NCBI RefSeq assembly: GCF_029537735.1
Contig: NZ_JARPUQ010000002.1
Coordinates: forward strand, 1,108,240-1,172,239
From: Robiginitalea aestuariiviva
GTDB lineage: Bacteria > Bacteroidota > Bacteroidia > Flavobacteriales > Flavobacteriaceae
Length of the DNA stretch: 64,000 nt
Direction: 5' to 3'
Below are positions 35,600 through 43,231 of this stretch, one piece after another. The position numbers and the translations under genes are program-made. Below the pieces are notes generated by a model. The model saw nothing but the letters and a program-made list of their open reading frames with translations, made no database searches and was not told where the DNA came from. Numbering within the stretch: position 1 is the first letter of the stretch; each line of letters opens with the position of its first letter.

Positions 35600-35627
35600 C
35601 GAAGCGGAATATTGCTCGACTGAAATC

Positions 35628-36212
35628 TCAATAATTGGTCAGGACGATATTGTTCTTCTGGATGATTTTCCGAAGGTTGATCAGGGCATACCGCATACGG
35701 CCCAGGGCGGTGTTGATGCTAACGCCGGTGGACTCGGATATCTCCTTGAAGCTCATGTCTTTATAGATACGCATGATCAGTACTTCCCGTTGGTCGTCCG
35801 GGAGTTCGTCAATCAGCAGGTTCAGATCGCTGTCGATTTGGTCCTTGATCAGCTGGCGTTCAATGTTGGGGCGATCGTCTCCGATTACGGAGAAAATATT
35901 GAAGTCTTCTCCCCCTTCGAATTTGGGCATCCGCTTGTTTTTGCGGAAGTAATCGATAATCAGGTTGTGGGCGATGCGCATCACCCAGGGAAGGAATTTC
36001 CCCTCCTCGCTGTAATTTCCTTTTTTCAGGGTTTTGATCACCTTAATAAAGGTATCCTGAAAAATGTCCTCGGCCGCGTCCCGGTCCATGACCTTGGAGT
36101 AAATAAAGCTGGTAATGCGTTGGTTGTGGCGGTGGATCAGGGTTTCGAGCGCGCGCTCGTCCCCGCTGATGTAGTCCTGTACCAAGGCTGAGTCGTCGAT
36201 CTGTAATTCCAT
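35628..36212 (-). CDS. sigma-70 family RNA polymerase sigma factor (ECF-like), copy 1
   Basis: 194 residues. Region 2: AAEDIFQDTFIKVIKTLK and FLPWVMRIAHNLIIDYFRK. Region 4: LPDDQREVLIMRIYKDMSFKEI with the helix-turn-helix STGVSINTALGRMRYALINLR. Regions 1 and 3 are missing, as in ECF factors. It is a clear paralogue of the gene at 36708-37292 across the whole length. No anti-sigma (FecR or zinc-binding) gene adjoins it; a 47-codon gene does. Promoter box at 36248-36255. Confidence 0.92.
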   Translation of the reverse strand: MELQIDDSALVQDYISGDERALETLIHRHNQRITSFIYSKVMDRDAAEDIFQDTFIKVIKTLKKGNYSEEGKFLPWVMRIAHNLIIDYFRKNKRMPKFEGGEDFNIFSVIGDDRPNIERQLIKDQIDSDLNLLIDELPDDQREVLIMRIYKDMSFKEISESTGVSINTALGRMRYALINLRKIIQKNNIVLTNY

Positions 36213-36247
36213 AGAGCGTAAATTTTGGTTCAGTTAAGCCTAGTTGG

Positions 36248-36255
36248 CAAATTTA
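36248..36255 (-). promoter_or_regulatory. -7 box of sigma 1
   Basis: It reads TAAATTTG on the minus strand, 35 bases from the ATG at 36212. The rest of the intergenic stretch to 36491 shows no further gene, repeat or hairpin that I can support. Confidence 0.5.
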
Positions 36256-36491
36256 GATTGGGGTTAAGTGCCTGTTGTTTCAAACACATTCTAAAAGTAG
36301 CCAAAGGCCATGCCCGTGGAAAAAGTATGTTGTAAAAGGGTGGATTCTTGATGTAAAAGCCGGGAATTAGCTTTTTAACCCTTTGAGCGAAGGCAACGAA
36401 AAGTCTCAGGAAGTATTGTGTAGCCCTGCAAAATGCGCCCCGTCAGGGTATCAACGCCTGCGGAACAAGCACTTACCTTAAAAAACCGGAA

Positions 36492-36635
36492 TCAGTTCAG
36501 GTTATTCTCTATGGTCATGCCGTCGGCTTCCACAATGGAAAGGGACTTAGAGTAATCCAGCAGGAACCGGACCGTTTCCTCGGAAGCGGTCACCAGTTTG
36601 CATTGGGGGGAAGTTTTGGTGTAAAGTTGCTCCAT
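36492..36635 (-). CDS. 47-residue small protein downstream of sigma factor 2
   Basis: Begins MEQLYTKTSPQC and ends MTIENNLN. It is the paralogue of 35421-35564 (18 of 47 identical, no gaps, both 47 residues). Cysteine 12 and the TV..LL..S..L..VE core are shared. It lies 72 bases downstream of the sigma 2 stop, with a perfect 8-bp hairpin ending 5 bases before its ATG. There is no anchor or signal. A possible role as a small sigma partner or regulator is inference from position only. Confidence 0.75.
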   Translation of the reverse strand: MEQLYTKTSPQCKLVTASEETVRFLLDYSKSLSIVEADGMTIENNLN

Positions 36636-36640
36636 AGCGC

Positions 36641-36666
36641 TGCGTTATCATTTTCAAAATAACGCA
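36641..36666. repeat. perfect inverted repeat between sigma 2 and its 47-aa gene
   Basis: TGCGTTAT (36641-36648) and ATAACGCA (36659-36666) with a 10-base loop. It is followed by ACCC, as in the element at 35573-35599. The placement directly before a start codon is the same in both cassettes, although the loops differ. Confidence 0.65.
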
Positions 36667-36707
36667 ACCCATCTGGAAACCTGTTATTTGCTTCGACCTA
36701 ACGCCTA

Positions 36708-37292
36708 TTAATTCGTTAAAACAATGCTGTGCTCCTCGATAAGGCGTCTCAGGTTGATCAGGGCGTAGCGCATGCGGCCCAGGGCGGTATTGATGCTGAC
36801 GCCGGTGCGTTCGGCGATTTCTTTAAAGCTCATTTCCTGGTACATCCGCATCTGCAGCACCTTCTGCTGGTCTTCGGGAAGTTGGCGGATCAGGCTGGCC
36901 AGGTCTTCGGTAATCTGGTCCTGTATCAGTTGGTGCTCCGCATTGAGGCTGCCATCCTGCATGATGGAAAATAGGCTATACTCCTCCCCCATTTCGTACC
37001 GGGGCATGCGATTGCTTTTACGGAAATGGTCAATAATAAGGTTATGGGCAATACGGATAACCCAGGGGAGGAACTTGCCCTCTTCATTGTATTTCCCCCG
37101 TTTCAGGGTTCGAATCACCTTAACAAAGGTATCCTGGAAGATGTCTTCGGTGATCTCCTTGTCAAAAACCTTGGAATAGATAAAGGAAGAAAGCCGGGTG
37201 TTATACCGGTTGATCAATACTTCCAGCGCGCGCTCGTCGCCTTGGGTGTATTTCTGGATAAGGGTGGCATCTTTGGCCTGCAGTAGTTCCAT
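36708..37292 (-). CDS. sigma-70 family RNA polymerase sigma factor (ECF-like), copy 2
   Basis: 194 residues, the same architecture as copy 1. Region 2: EDIFQDTFVKVIRTLKRG and FLPWVIRIAHNLIIDHFRK. Region 4: LPEDQQKVLQMRMYQEMSFKEI with ERTGVSINTALGRMRYALINLRR. The DNA-binding helix is identical to that of copy 1 over TGVSINTALGRMRYALINLR, so the two may recognise the same -33 element. It has a long structured leader and a -7 box at 37416-37423. It is probably transcribed with the 47-aa gene at 36492. Confidence 0.92.
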   Translation of the reverse strand: MELLQAKDATLIQKYTQGDERALEVLINRYNTRLSSFIYSKVFDKEITEDIFQDTFVKVIRTLKRGKYNEEGKFLPWVIRIAHNLIIDHFRKSNRMPRYEMGEEYSLFSIMQDGSLNAEHQLIQDQITEDLASLIRQLPEDQQKVLQMRMYQEMSFKEIAERTGVSINTALGRMRYALINLRRLIEEHSIVLTN

Positions 37293-37384
37293 ACAACTTA
37301 CTTTTTTGAAGGCTGCGCCGTTTTGGAAACCAGGGTTCCCGGGGAGCAGATTTGGGGTTTGTCAATTCAAAAAAGTAATGTTGT
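37293..37384. repeat. long inverted repeat in the sigma 2 leader
   Basis: Arms 37293-37310 (18 bases) and 37366-37384 (19 bases) pair along their full length with a single bulged A. The 55-base loop is unstructured by eye. The proximal arm touches the sigma 2 ATG (37290-37292). Both arms are inside a transcript from the -7 box at 37416-37423, so the mRNA can fold and cover the translation start. Confidence 0.65.
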
Positions 37385-37415
37385 CCTATAGGCCAGGGCT
37401 TTGTGATGTACCTTC

Positions 37416-37423
37416 CAAATATA
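37416..37423 (-). promoter_or_regulatory. -7 box of sigma 2
   Basis: It reads TATATTTG on the minus strand. It implies a leader of roughly 115 bases, unusually long for this window. Confidence 0.5.
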
Positions 37424-37537
37424 GATAAAAAAAAGAAATGTCAAGAAAATCTTAACCTTTCGGGCCTGGGAAACGCCATGCAAGCCCATGGGAGAAGCCT
37501 TGCAGTTGTCGTATCTTTACGCCAATTTTCAAAGGTT

Positions 37538-40324
37538 ATGCCCGCACTATCCCATACCGACGCCAAATCCCACATCAGCATTCAGGGTGCCCGCCTGCAC
37601 AACCTGAAGAATATTAGCGTGGATATCCCCCGCAACCGCCTGGTCGTCATTACCGGGATGTCCGGGTCCGGGAAGTCTTCCCTGGCGTTTGATACCCTGT
37701 ATGCAGAAGGGCAGCGGCGCTACGTGGAAAGCCTCTCTTCCTATGCCCGCCAGTTTCTGGGCAAGCTGGATAAACCCAAGGTAGACCACATCCGCGGCAT
37801 TGCCCCGGCCATTGCCATTGAGCAAAAGGTAAATTCCACCAACCCCCGTTCTACGGTGGGGACCACCACGGAAATCTACGATTACCTGAAACTGCTCTTT
37901 GCCCGAGTGGGCAGGACCTATTCCCCGGTATCGGGGGAAGAGGTGAAAAAACACACGGTGTCCGACGTGGTCGATTTTGTAAACGGCCACCCGGAGGGCG
38001 AGCGCCTGCTCCTGTTGGCGCCGGTATCCGTACCCGAGGGGCGCGAAACCAAAGGCTTTCTGCAAATGCTTTCCAAACAGGGGTATGCGCGTATCCGCGT
38101 GGGGGAAGAAGTGATGCGTATCCGGGAAGACCTGGAACCCGATGCCCGCGCCTTTGAACTGGTGGTGGACCGTATCGTTTGCAGGCCCGGCGATGAGGAT
38201 TTTTTAAACCGCCTGGCGGATGCCGTGGATACCGCATTCTTTGAGGGCAAAGGCACCTGCTCTGTCCTGGCCCTGAAAGATGGTAACCGCACGGATTTCA
38301 GCAACCGCTTTGAACTGGACGGCATGGCCTTCCCCGAGCCCAATGTGCACCTCTTCAGTTTTAACAATCCCTACGGGGCATGCCCCAAATGCGAGGGGTA
38401 CGGGGATGTTATCGGGATAGACGAAGACCTGGTGGTCCCCAATACGGCCCTTTCGGTCTACGATAATGCCATATTTCCCTGGAGGGGCGAGAGCATGGGG
38501 TGGTACAGGGACCAGTTGGTGAACCACGCCTATAAATTCGACTTCCCCATTCATAAACCCTGGTTCGAACTCAGTCCGCAGCAGCAGCAATTGGTCTGGG
38601 AAGGAAACGAATTCATTACCGGGTTGAATGACTTCTTCTTACAACTGGAGGAAAAGAGCTATAAAATCCAAAACCGGGTAATGCTTTCCCGGTACCGGGG
38701 CAAGACCAAATGCCCGGTCTGCCAGGGCAAGCGCCTGCGCCCCGAGGCCCAGTACGTGCGCATCTATGGCAAGTCTATTTCAGAACTGGTCGAAGAACCC
38801 ATCTACCGCCTCCACGATTTTTTTGAAACCCTGGAGCTGGGCCAGCACGACCAGCAAATTGCCCGTCGCCTGCTTACCGAGGTGCGCAATCGCCTTTCCT
38901 ACCTCATGCAGGTGGGGCTGGGCTACCTGACCCTGAATCGGAAATCGAATACCCTTTCCGGGGGCGAAAGCCAGCGGATTAACCTGGCTACCTCTTTGGG
39001 CAGCAGCCTGGTGGGCTCCATGTACATCCTGGACGAGCCCAGCATTGGCCTGCATCCCCGGGATACGGAAAACCTGATTGGGGTACTGGAATCCCTGCGC
39101 AACCTGGGCAATACGGTTATTGTAGTGGAACACGACGAAGACATGATGCGTGCGGCCGACTACATTATAGATATAGGTCCGGAAGCCGGCAGTCTGGGAG
39201 GCGAAGTTGTAGCCCAGGGTACCCTGGAGGACATCCTGGCCTCGGATAGCTTTACCGCCCGTTACCTGAATGGGACCCTGGAAATTCCTGTACCTGCCAG
39301 GCGCCGGGCCGGCAAAGGGTATATTGAGATCCTGGGGGCGCGGCAAAATAACCTGCAAAATATCGACGTACGCTTCCCCCTTCAATGCCTGACCGTGGTG
39401 ACCGGGGTATCGGGAAGCGGAAAAAGCACCCTGGTGCGCAAAATCCTCTACCCGGTCTTGCAAAAGGCCCTGGGAGGTTACGGCGACAAGGCCGGGCAAC
39501 ACAGCGCGGTGGAAGGGGAATTCAAATTCCTCAGCTATGTGGAGTTTGTGGACCAGAACCCCATCGGGCGGTCTTCCCGGTCCAACCCCGTGACTTACCT
39601 GAAGGCTTACGACGAAATCCGAAACCTGTACGCCTCCCAGAAACTCAGTAAAATCAGGGGGTATAAGGCCAAGCATTTTTCCTTTAATATCGATGGCGGG
39701 CGCTGCGACAAGTGTAAGGGGGAAGGCGAGATTACCGTAGAGATGCAATTTATGGCCGATGTACACCTGGAATGCGACCAGTGCGGTGGAAAACGGTTTA
39801 AGAAGGAAGTGCTTGAGGTGGTATTTGAAGGCGCAAACATCGACGACATCCTGACCATGACTGTGGACGATGCCGTTGCTTTTTTCCGCGGGCACAAGCA
39901 GGAAAAGATTGCCCAGAAACTCCAACCCCTGCAGGATGTAGGGCTGGGTTATGTTACCCTGGGGCAGCCCTCCTCTACCCTATCCGGGGGCGAAGCCCAA
40001 CGCGTGAAGCTGGCTTCCTTCCTGGGCAAAGGGCAATCCCGGGAGAAAGGCCTGTTTATTTTTGACGAACCCACCACCGGCCTGCACTTCCACGACATCC
40101 ACAAGCTGCTGAAATCCTTTGAGGCCCTTATTGCCAAAGGACATTCGATTATTGTGGTGGAACACAATCTGGACCTGATCAAATGCGCGGACCACCTCAT
40201 TGACCTGGGTCCAGAAGGCGGGGACAAAGGTGGATGCCTGCTTGGGGCGGGCACCCCGGAATCCCTGGCGGAAAATCCGGAATCGCGAACAGGTCAGTAC
40301 CTGCGGGAAAAATTGAATTCCTGA
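37538..40324 (+). CDS. uvrA: excinuclease ABC subunit A
   Basis: 928 residues from the ATG at 37538 (MPALSHTDAKSHISIQGARL). Two ABC ATPase halves: Walker A GMSGSGKSSLAF and GVSGSGKSTLVR, signatures LSGGESQR and LSGGEAQR. Zinc modules are CPVCQGKRLRPEAQ and the CDKC...CDQCGGKRF pair. The damage sensor of nucleotide excision repair. It is divergent from sigma 2 with 245 bases between the starts. The upstream extension of the open frame has no family match. Confidence 0.95.
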   Translation: MPALSHTDAKSHISIQGARLHNLKNISVDIPRNRLVVITGMSGSGKSSLAFDTLYAEGQRRYVESLSSYARQFLGKLDKPKVDHIRGIAPAIAIEQKVNSTNPRSTVGTTTEIYDYLKLLFARVGRTYSPVSGEEVKKHTVSDVVDFVNGHPEGERLLLLAPVSVPEGRETKGFLQMLSKQGYARIRVGEEVMRIREDLEPDARAFELVVDRIVCRPGDEDFLNRLADAVDTAFFEGKGTCSVLALKDGNRTDFSNRFELDGMAFPEPNVHLFSFNNPYGACPKCEGYGDVIGIDEDLVVPNTALSVYDNAIFPWRGESMGWYRDQLVNHAYKFDFPIHKPWFELSPQQQQLVWEGNEFITGLNDFFLQLEEKSYKIQNRVMLSRYRGKTKCPVCQGKRLRPEAQYVRIYGKSISELVEEPIYRLHDFFETLELGQHDQQIARRLLTEVRNRLSYLMQVGLGYLTLNRKSNTLSGGESQRINLATSLGSSLVGSMYILDEPSIGLHPRDTENLIGVLESLRNLGNTVIVVEHDEDMMRAADYIIDIGPEAGSLGGEVVAQGTLEDILASDSFTARYLNGTLEIPVPARRRAGKGYIEILGARQNNLQNIDVRFPLQCLTVVTGVSGSGKSTLVRKILYPVLQKALGGYGDKAGQHSAVEGEFKFLSYVEFVDQNPIGRSSRSNPVTYLKAYDEIRNLYASQKLSKIRGYKAKHFSFNIDGGRCDKCKGEGEITVEMQFMADVHLECDQCGGKRFKKEVLEVVFEGANIDDILTMTVDDAVAFFRGHKQEKIAQKLQPLQDVGLGYVTLGQPSSTLSGGEAQRVKLASFLGKGQSREKGLFIFDEPTTGLHFHDIHKLLKSFEALIAKGHSIIVVEHNLDLIKCADHLIDLGPEGGDKGGCLLGAGTPESLAENPESRTGQYLREKLNS

Positions 40325-40493
40325 GTCGCCTTCAGGTTATTTGGTGAGCAGCATCCTGGAGCCTTTGTCCTTGTATCTCTTTATATATCTCATATACAGG
40401 ATTTTAGGTATATTCTCTTTTTTTTGGCACGCTAATTGTTTCATACAGGGTGGAATGTGGATAATCCCATTCGGAACTTTAAAACCTTATGTC

Positions 40494-41714
40494 ATGAAAC
40501 AGTTGGTACTTTTATTTGCGGCCATGGTGATGGGAACATCCCTGCAGGCCACTCCGGAAGATAAGGTTGTAACTCGCAATGCGTTCCGTTACGGCAATTC
40601 TTTCATCTTTGTGGAGAACGGTGTAACCTTTTCCGTTTACCCGGATGGAGAATTCGACTTCTATATCGATAACTACGCCGGGGTTAATGCCCATATTGGC
40701 GCGGGGCCGGTTGGGATTACCTTTAATTCCGGGTTTAACTACAACCCTTACGTCCAATACGACGACTATGGCGCCGTAATCCAGGTGGAAAACATCCCCA
40801 TCTATTACGACTATTACGGACGCGTAAACCGTATTGGAGGCATCGATATCTGGTATCGCAACGGTCGCGCCTTCCGGATTGGCGGGATGCGGGTCTTCTA
40901 CAATAACAGAGGGTTCTACGATTACCATGTCGGATACATCAACGTATATAACCGCAGGTATATCTACCGTCCGTTCCACCGCTACTTTGCCCGTCCGGCC
41001 GTAGGATTCTGCATGGTGTACAACCGTCCTTACCGCAGGTTTTATCAGCCGGTGCGCTACACCTACTATGCGCCTTACCGCTACAACCATCGCCGGGCCT
41101 TTGCCCATGTGGGTAAGACCTACCGGTATAAGGACCGTGCAGACCGCAGCCGCGTGTATCGGAACGACCGCCGGGTAGCTGCCCGTGAGCCCTACCGCCG
41201 GGATGTAAACCGGATGGGGACCCGCCACCAGGATGTGCGCTCCAACGCCCGCAGCGCGGAAGTGCGCCGCAGTCAGCCCAATCGGGCCGAGGCCAACCGC
41301 CGGCCGGTCACCCGCAGCAACCGTCAGGCCACTCAGGCGCCCCAGCGACGCGCGGTACAAAACAACCGCAGACCCCAGGTGGAATCCCGCGGGCACAAAG
41401 CCCAGGGCGTAACGCGAACCACTACGGTTACCCGGCGCAGCACCGAGGTAAACCGCAGCCCGCAACGGGCACAGCAGGGCCGCAGCCAGGCCCGTACTAC
41501 GGTTACCCGACGCAGCACGGAGGTAAGCCGTAGCCCCCAACGGGCACAACAGGGTCGCACCGTGGTTACCCGCCGGAGTACCGAGGTGAGCCGCAGCCCC
41601 CAGCGGGCACAGCAAAGCCGGGGACAAAAAAGCCGGACTGCGAAGGCCGCCCCCGGAAGGAGCCGTCAGGTTCAGGCGCGAAGCAATGCACGCAGCGGAC
41701 GCTCCGGCCAGTGA
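40494..41714 (+). CDS. exported, very basic Tyr/Arg-rich repeat protein
   Basis: 406 residues from the ATG at 40494 (MKQLVLLFAAMVMGTSLQA), a clear signal peptide. Residues about 20-150 are rich in Tyr/Gly/Asn beta-like sequence. From about 160 the protein is strongly Arg-rich, and it ends with three 21-residue repeats (VTRRSTEVSRSPQRAQQ) then an Arg/Ser tail. The N-terminal half resembles flavobacterial envelope proteins of unknown role. The C-terminus should bind polyanions such as DNA or acidic glycans; this is inference from charge. Confidence 0.8.
   Translation: MKQLVLLFAAMVMGTSLQATPEDKVVTRNAFRYGNSFIFVENGVTFSVYPDGEFDFYIDNYAGVNAHIGAGPVGITFNSGFNYNPYVQYDDYGAVIQVENIPIYYDYYGRVNRIGGIDIWYRNGRAFRIGGMRVFYNNRGFYDYHVGYINVYNRRYIYRPFHRYFARPAVGFCMVYNRPYRRFYQPVRYTYYAPYRYNHRRAFAHVGKTYRYKDRADRSRVYRNDRRVAAREPYRRDVNRMGTRHQDVRSNARSAEVRRSQPNRAEANRRPVTRSNRQATQAPQRRAVQNNRRPQVESRGHKAQGVTRTTTVTRRSTEVNRSPQRAQQGRSQARTTVTRRSTEVSRSPQRAQQGRTVVTRRSTEVSRSPQRAQQSRGQKSRTAKAAPGRSRQVQARSNARSGRSGQ
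41421..41621 (+). repeat. three in-frame 63-bp coding repeats
   Basis: Units at 41421-41483, 41496-41558 and 41559-41621 encode near-identical 21-residue blocks. A 12-base spacer (SQAR) separates units 1 and 2; units 2 and 3 are contiguous. Expect copy-number variation between strains. Confidence 0.85.
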
Positions 41715-41743
41715 AAGATTAGTTTTTAGGTTGGTTAGTTGTG

Positions 41744-41784
41744 AGGACCCCGAGGTGTATATTATGCACCCGGGGTCCTTTTTT
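41744..41784 (+). terminator. terminator after the basic repeat protein gene
   Basis: A 9-bp outer stem (AGGACCCCG/CGGGGTCCT) plus an inner GGTG/CACC and a T-run. It overlaps the 3' end of the convergent flippase gene. Confidence 0.85.
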
Positions 41785-43231
41785 GGAAGAAACGGGAAAC
41801 CGCGGCATTCAGGTCCTCCGAAAGCCGTAGCCGCAAAGCGGCCCCCAGATACAGCAGGCACACCAGCAAACTCTTCAGGGCAATATTCACCAGGGGGTGG
41901 AAATAAAACTCCAGGCGGAAAAACAGAGCCCAGGTAAATACCCCTAGCAGGAAAACCCGTAGGGTTCCCGTACTAAAAGGCCACATCCGGTATTTGCGGT
42001 ACACAAACCACAACTTGACCAGACTGTAAAGGGCTACGGCCAGGAAGGTGGCCAGGGCTGCCCCGAAGATACCCCATATAGGAATAAAGTACATATTCAG
42101 CACCACAGTGCCAGTCGCCAGCAACACCCCCATCCACAGCAGGGTGCGGTAATAGGGAGAATTATAGAGGATAGCGCTGTTGATACTCAGCAGGGATTCC
42201 AGCAGCTTGGCCCCGCCAATCAGCAAAACGATTTGGAAACCGCCCCGGTAATTCTCCGGGAGCATGGCATAAAGGTCGTCCAGGTTTAGGAGGATCAGCA
42301 AATAGATAAGCCCGGAAACCAGGAATAACCCCAGGGAACTCCGTTTATACAAGGCGGACAGGGCCTTCAGGTCCCCTTCGTGAACCATACGGGACGTAAG
42401 GGGATAGGTAATCTGATGCATGGCCCGGAGCGGCACAATGATTACCGTGGCGATAAAAATCGATACGGTGTAATAGGCTACGTTTTCGATCCGGATGTAC
42501 TGGTTGATCATGAACCGGTCAATTTCCAGCAACAAGACAGAAACCGAGCCCCCGATAAGGATCAGGGCACTGTAGCGGATCATGTCGCGGGAGCCATCAG
42601 GGATTTGCAGGCGCAGGCGCACCGGCTGCAGGCGCAGGGCGTAGGTAGCCATCCAGAACGTCCGCAGCAGATACAGCCCCACCAGGGATAGCAAAAAGAC
42701 TTCCACCCCTATCGCGTCCAGATACAGGGCCAGCAGCAGCAAGGTAACCCCAAGGCGGGCAAATACCTCCTTGAGGAAGGTGCCCCAGGCCGATTTCAAA
42801 CAGGCCTTGCTCCAGGCAAAGAATACTTCGAAATAGCCCATGGCCAGCCCAATGGCAAAGATATGCCAGACATACCCCCCTACCACCGTATTCTCGCGCG
42901 ACAGGAAGGCGGCCACCACTTCCCGGGCCAGGCCCAGGCAAAGCCCAAGCGGCACCACGGTAAGCAAGGGCAACAGCAACATCAGGGTGAGAAACCCATT
43001 GGCCTGGGGGGTGCCCTGGTAGGCGGGGAAATAGCGGATGAGGGTATTGGGGATCCCGAACGCCAGGACGGGCATTAGCAGGGCCGCTGTGGAAAGGATA
43101 ACCCCAACCAGCCCAAACTGCACCTCCGTGAGCAGGCGCGTATACAGGAAAAGGGTATTGAGCGCGCCCAATGCAAACCCGGCATAGGTGAGCAGGGTGT
43201 TGATGATGGATTGCCTCAGGACGATACCCAT
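41762..43231 (-). CDS. polysaccharide/oligosaccharide flippase (MOP superfamily)
   Basis: 489 residues with about 12-14 membrane helices, beginning RQSIINTLLTYAGFALGALN. It belongs to the Wzx/MATE-like superfamily that flips lipid-linked glycans across the inner membrane. Its start overlaps the GT gene by 16 bases, so it is the last gene of a DUF4834-YfhO-GT-flippase operon. The final codons lie in the convergent terminator. Confidence 0.87.
   Translation of the reverse strand: MGIVLRQSIINTLLTYAGFALGALNTLFLYTRLLTEVQFGLVGVILSTAALLMPVLAFGIPNTLIRYFPAYQGTPQANGFLTLMLLLPLLTVVPLGLCLGLAREVVAAFLSRENTVVGGYVWHIFAIGLAMGYFEVFFAWSKACLKSAWGTFLKEVFARLGVTLLLLALYLDAIGVEVFLLSLVGLYLLRTFWMATYALRLQPVRLRLQIPDGSRDMIRYSALILIGGSVSVLLLEIDRFMINQYIRIENVAYYTVSIFIATVIIVPLRAMHQITYPLTSRMVHEGDLKALSALYKRSSLGLFLVSGLIYLLILLNLDDLYAMLPENYRGGFQIVLLIGGAKLLESLLSINSAILYNSPYYRTLLWMGVLLATGTVVLNMYFIPIWGIFGAALATFLAVALYSLVKLWFVYRKYRMWPFSTGTLRVFLLGVFTWALFFRLEFYFHPLVNIALKSLLVCLLYLGAALRLRLSEDLNAAVSRFFQKRTPGA

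Noticed and set aside
38780-39925. Long open frame antisense to uvrA (about 380 codons)
   Set aside because: Shadow of a high-GC coding strand; composition and lack of motifs do not support a protein, while uvrA in the other frame is certain.
41421-41621. Three regular repeats that might look like a CRISPR array
   Set aside because: They are in-frame 63-bp coding units with one tiny spacer, not repeats with unique spacers.
40512-41861. About 450-codon antisense frame under the Arg-rich protein
   Set aside because: It mirrors the repeat-rich sense gene and has no domain. The sense frame has a signal peptide and a terminator.
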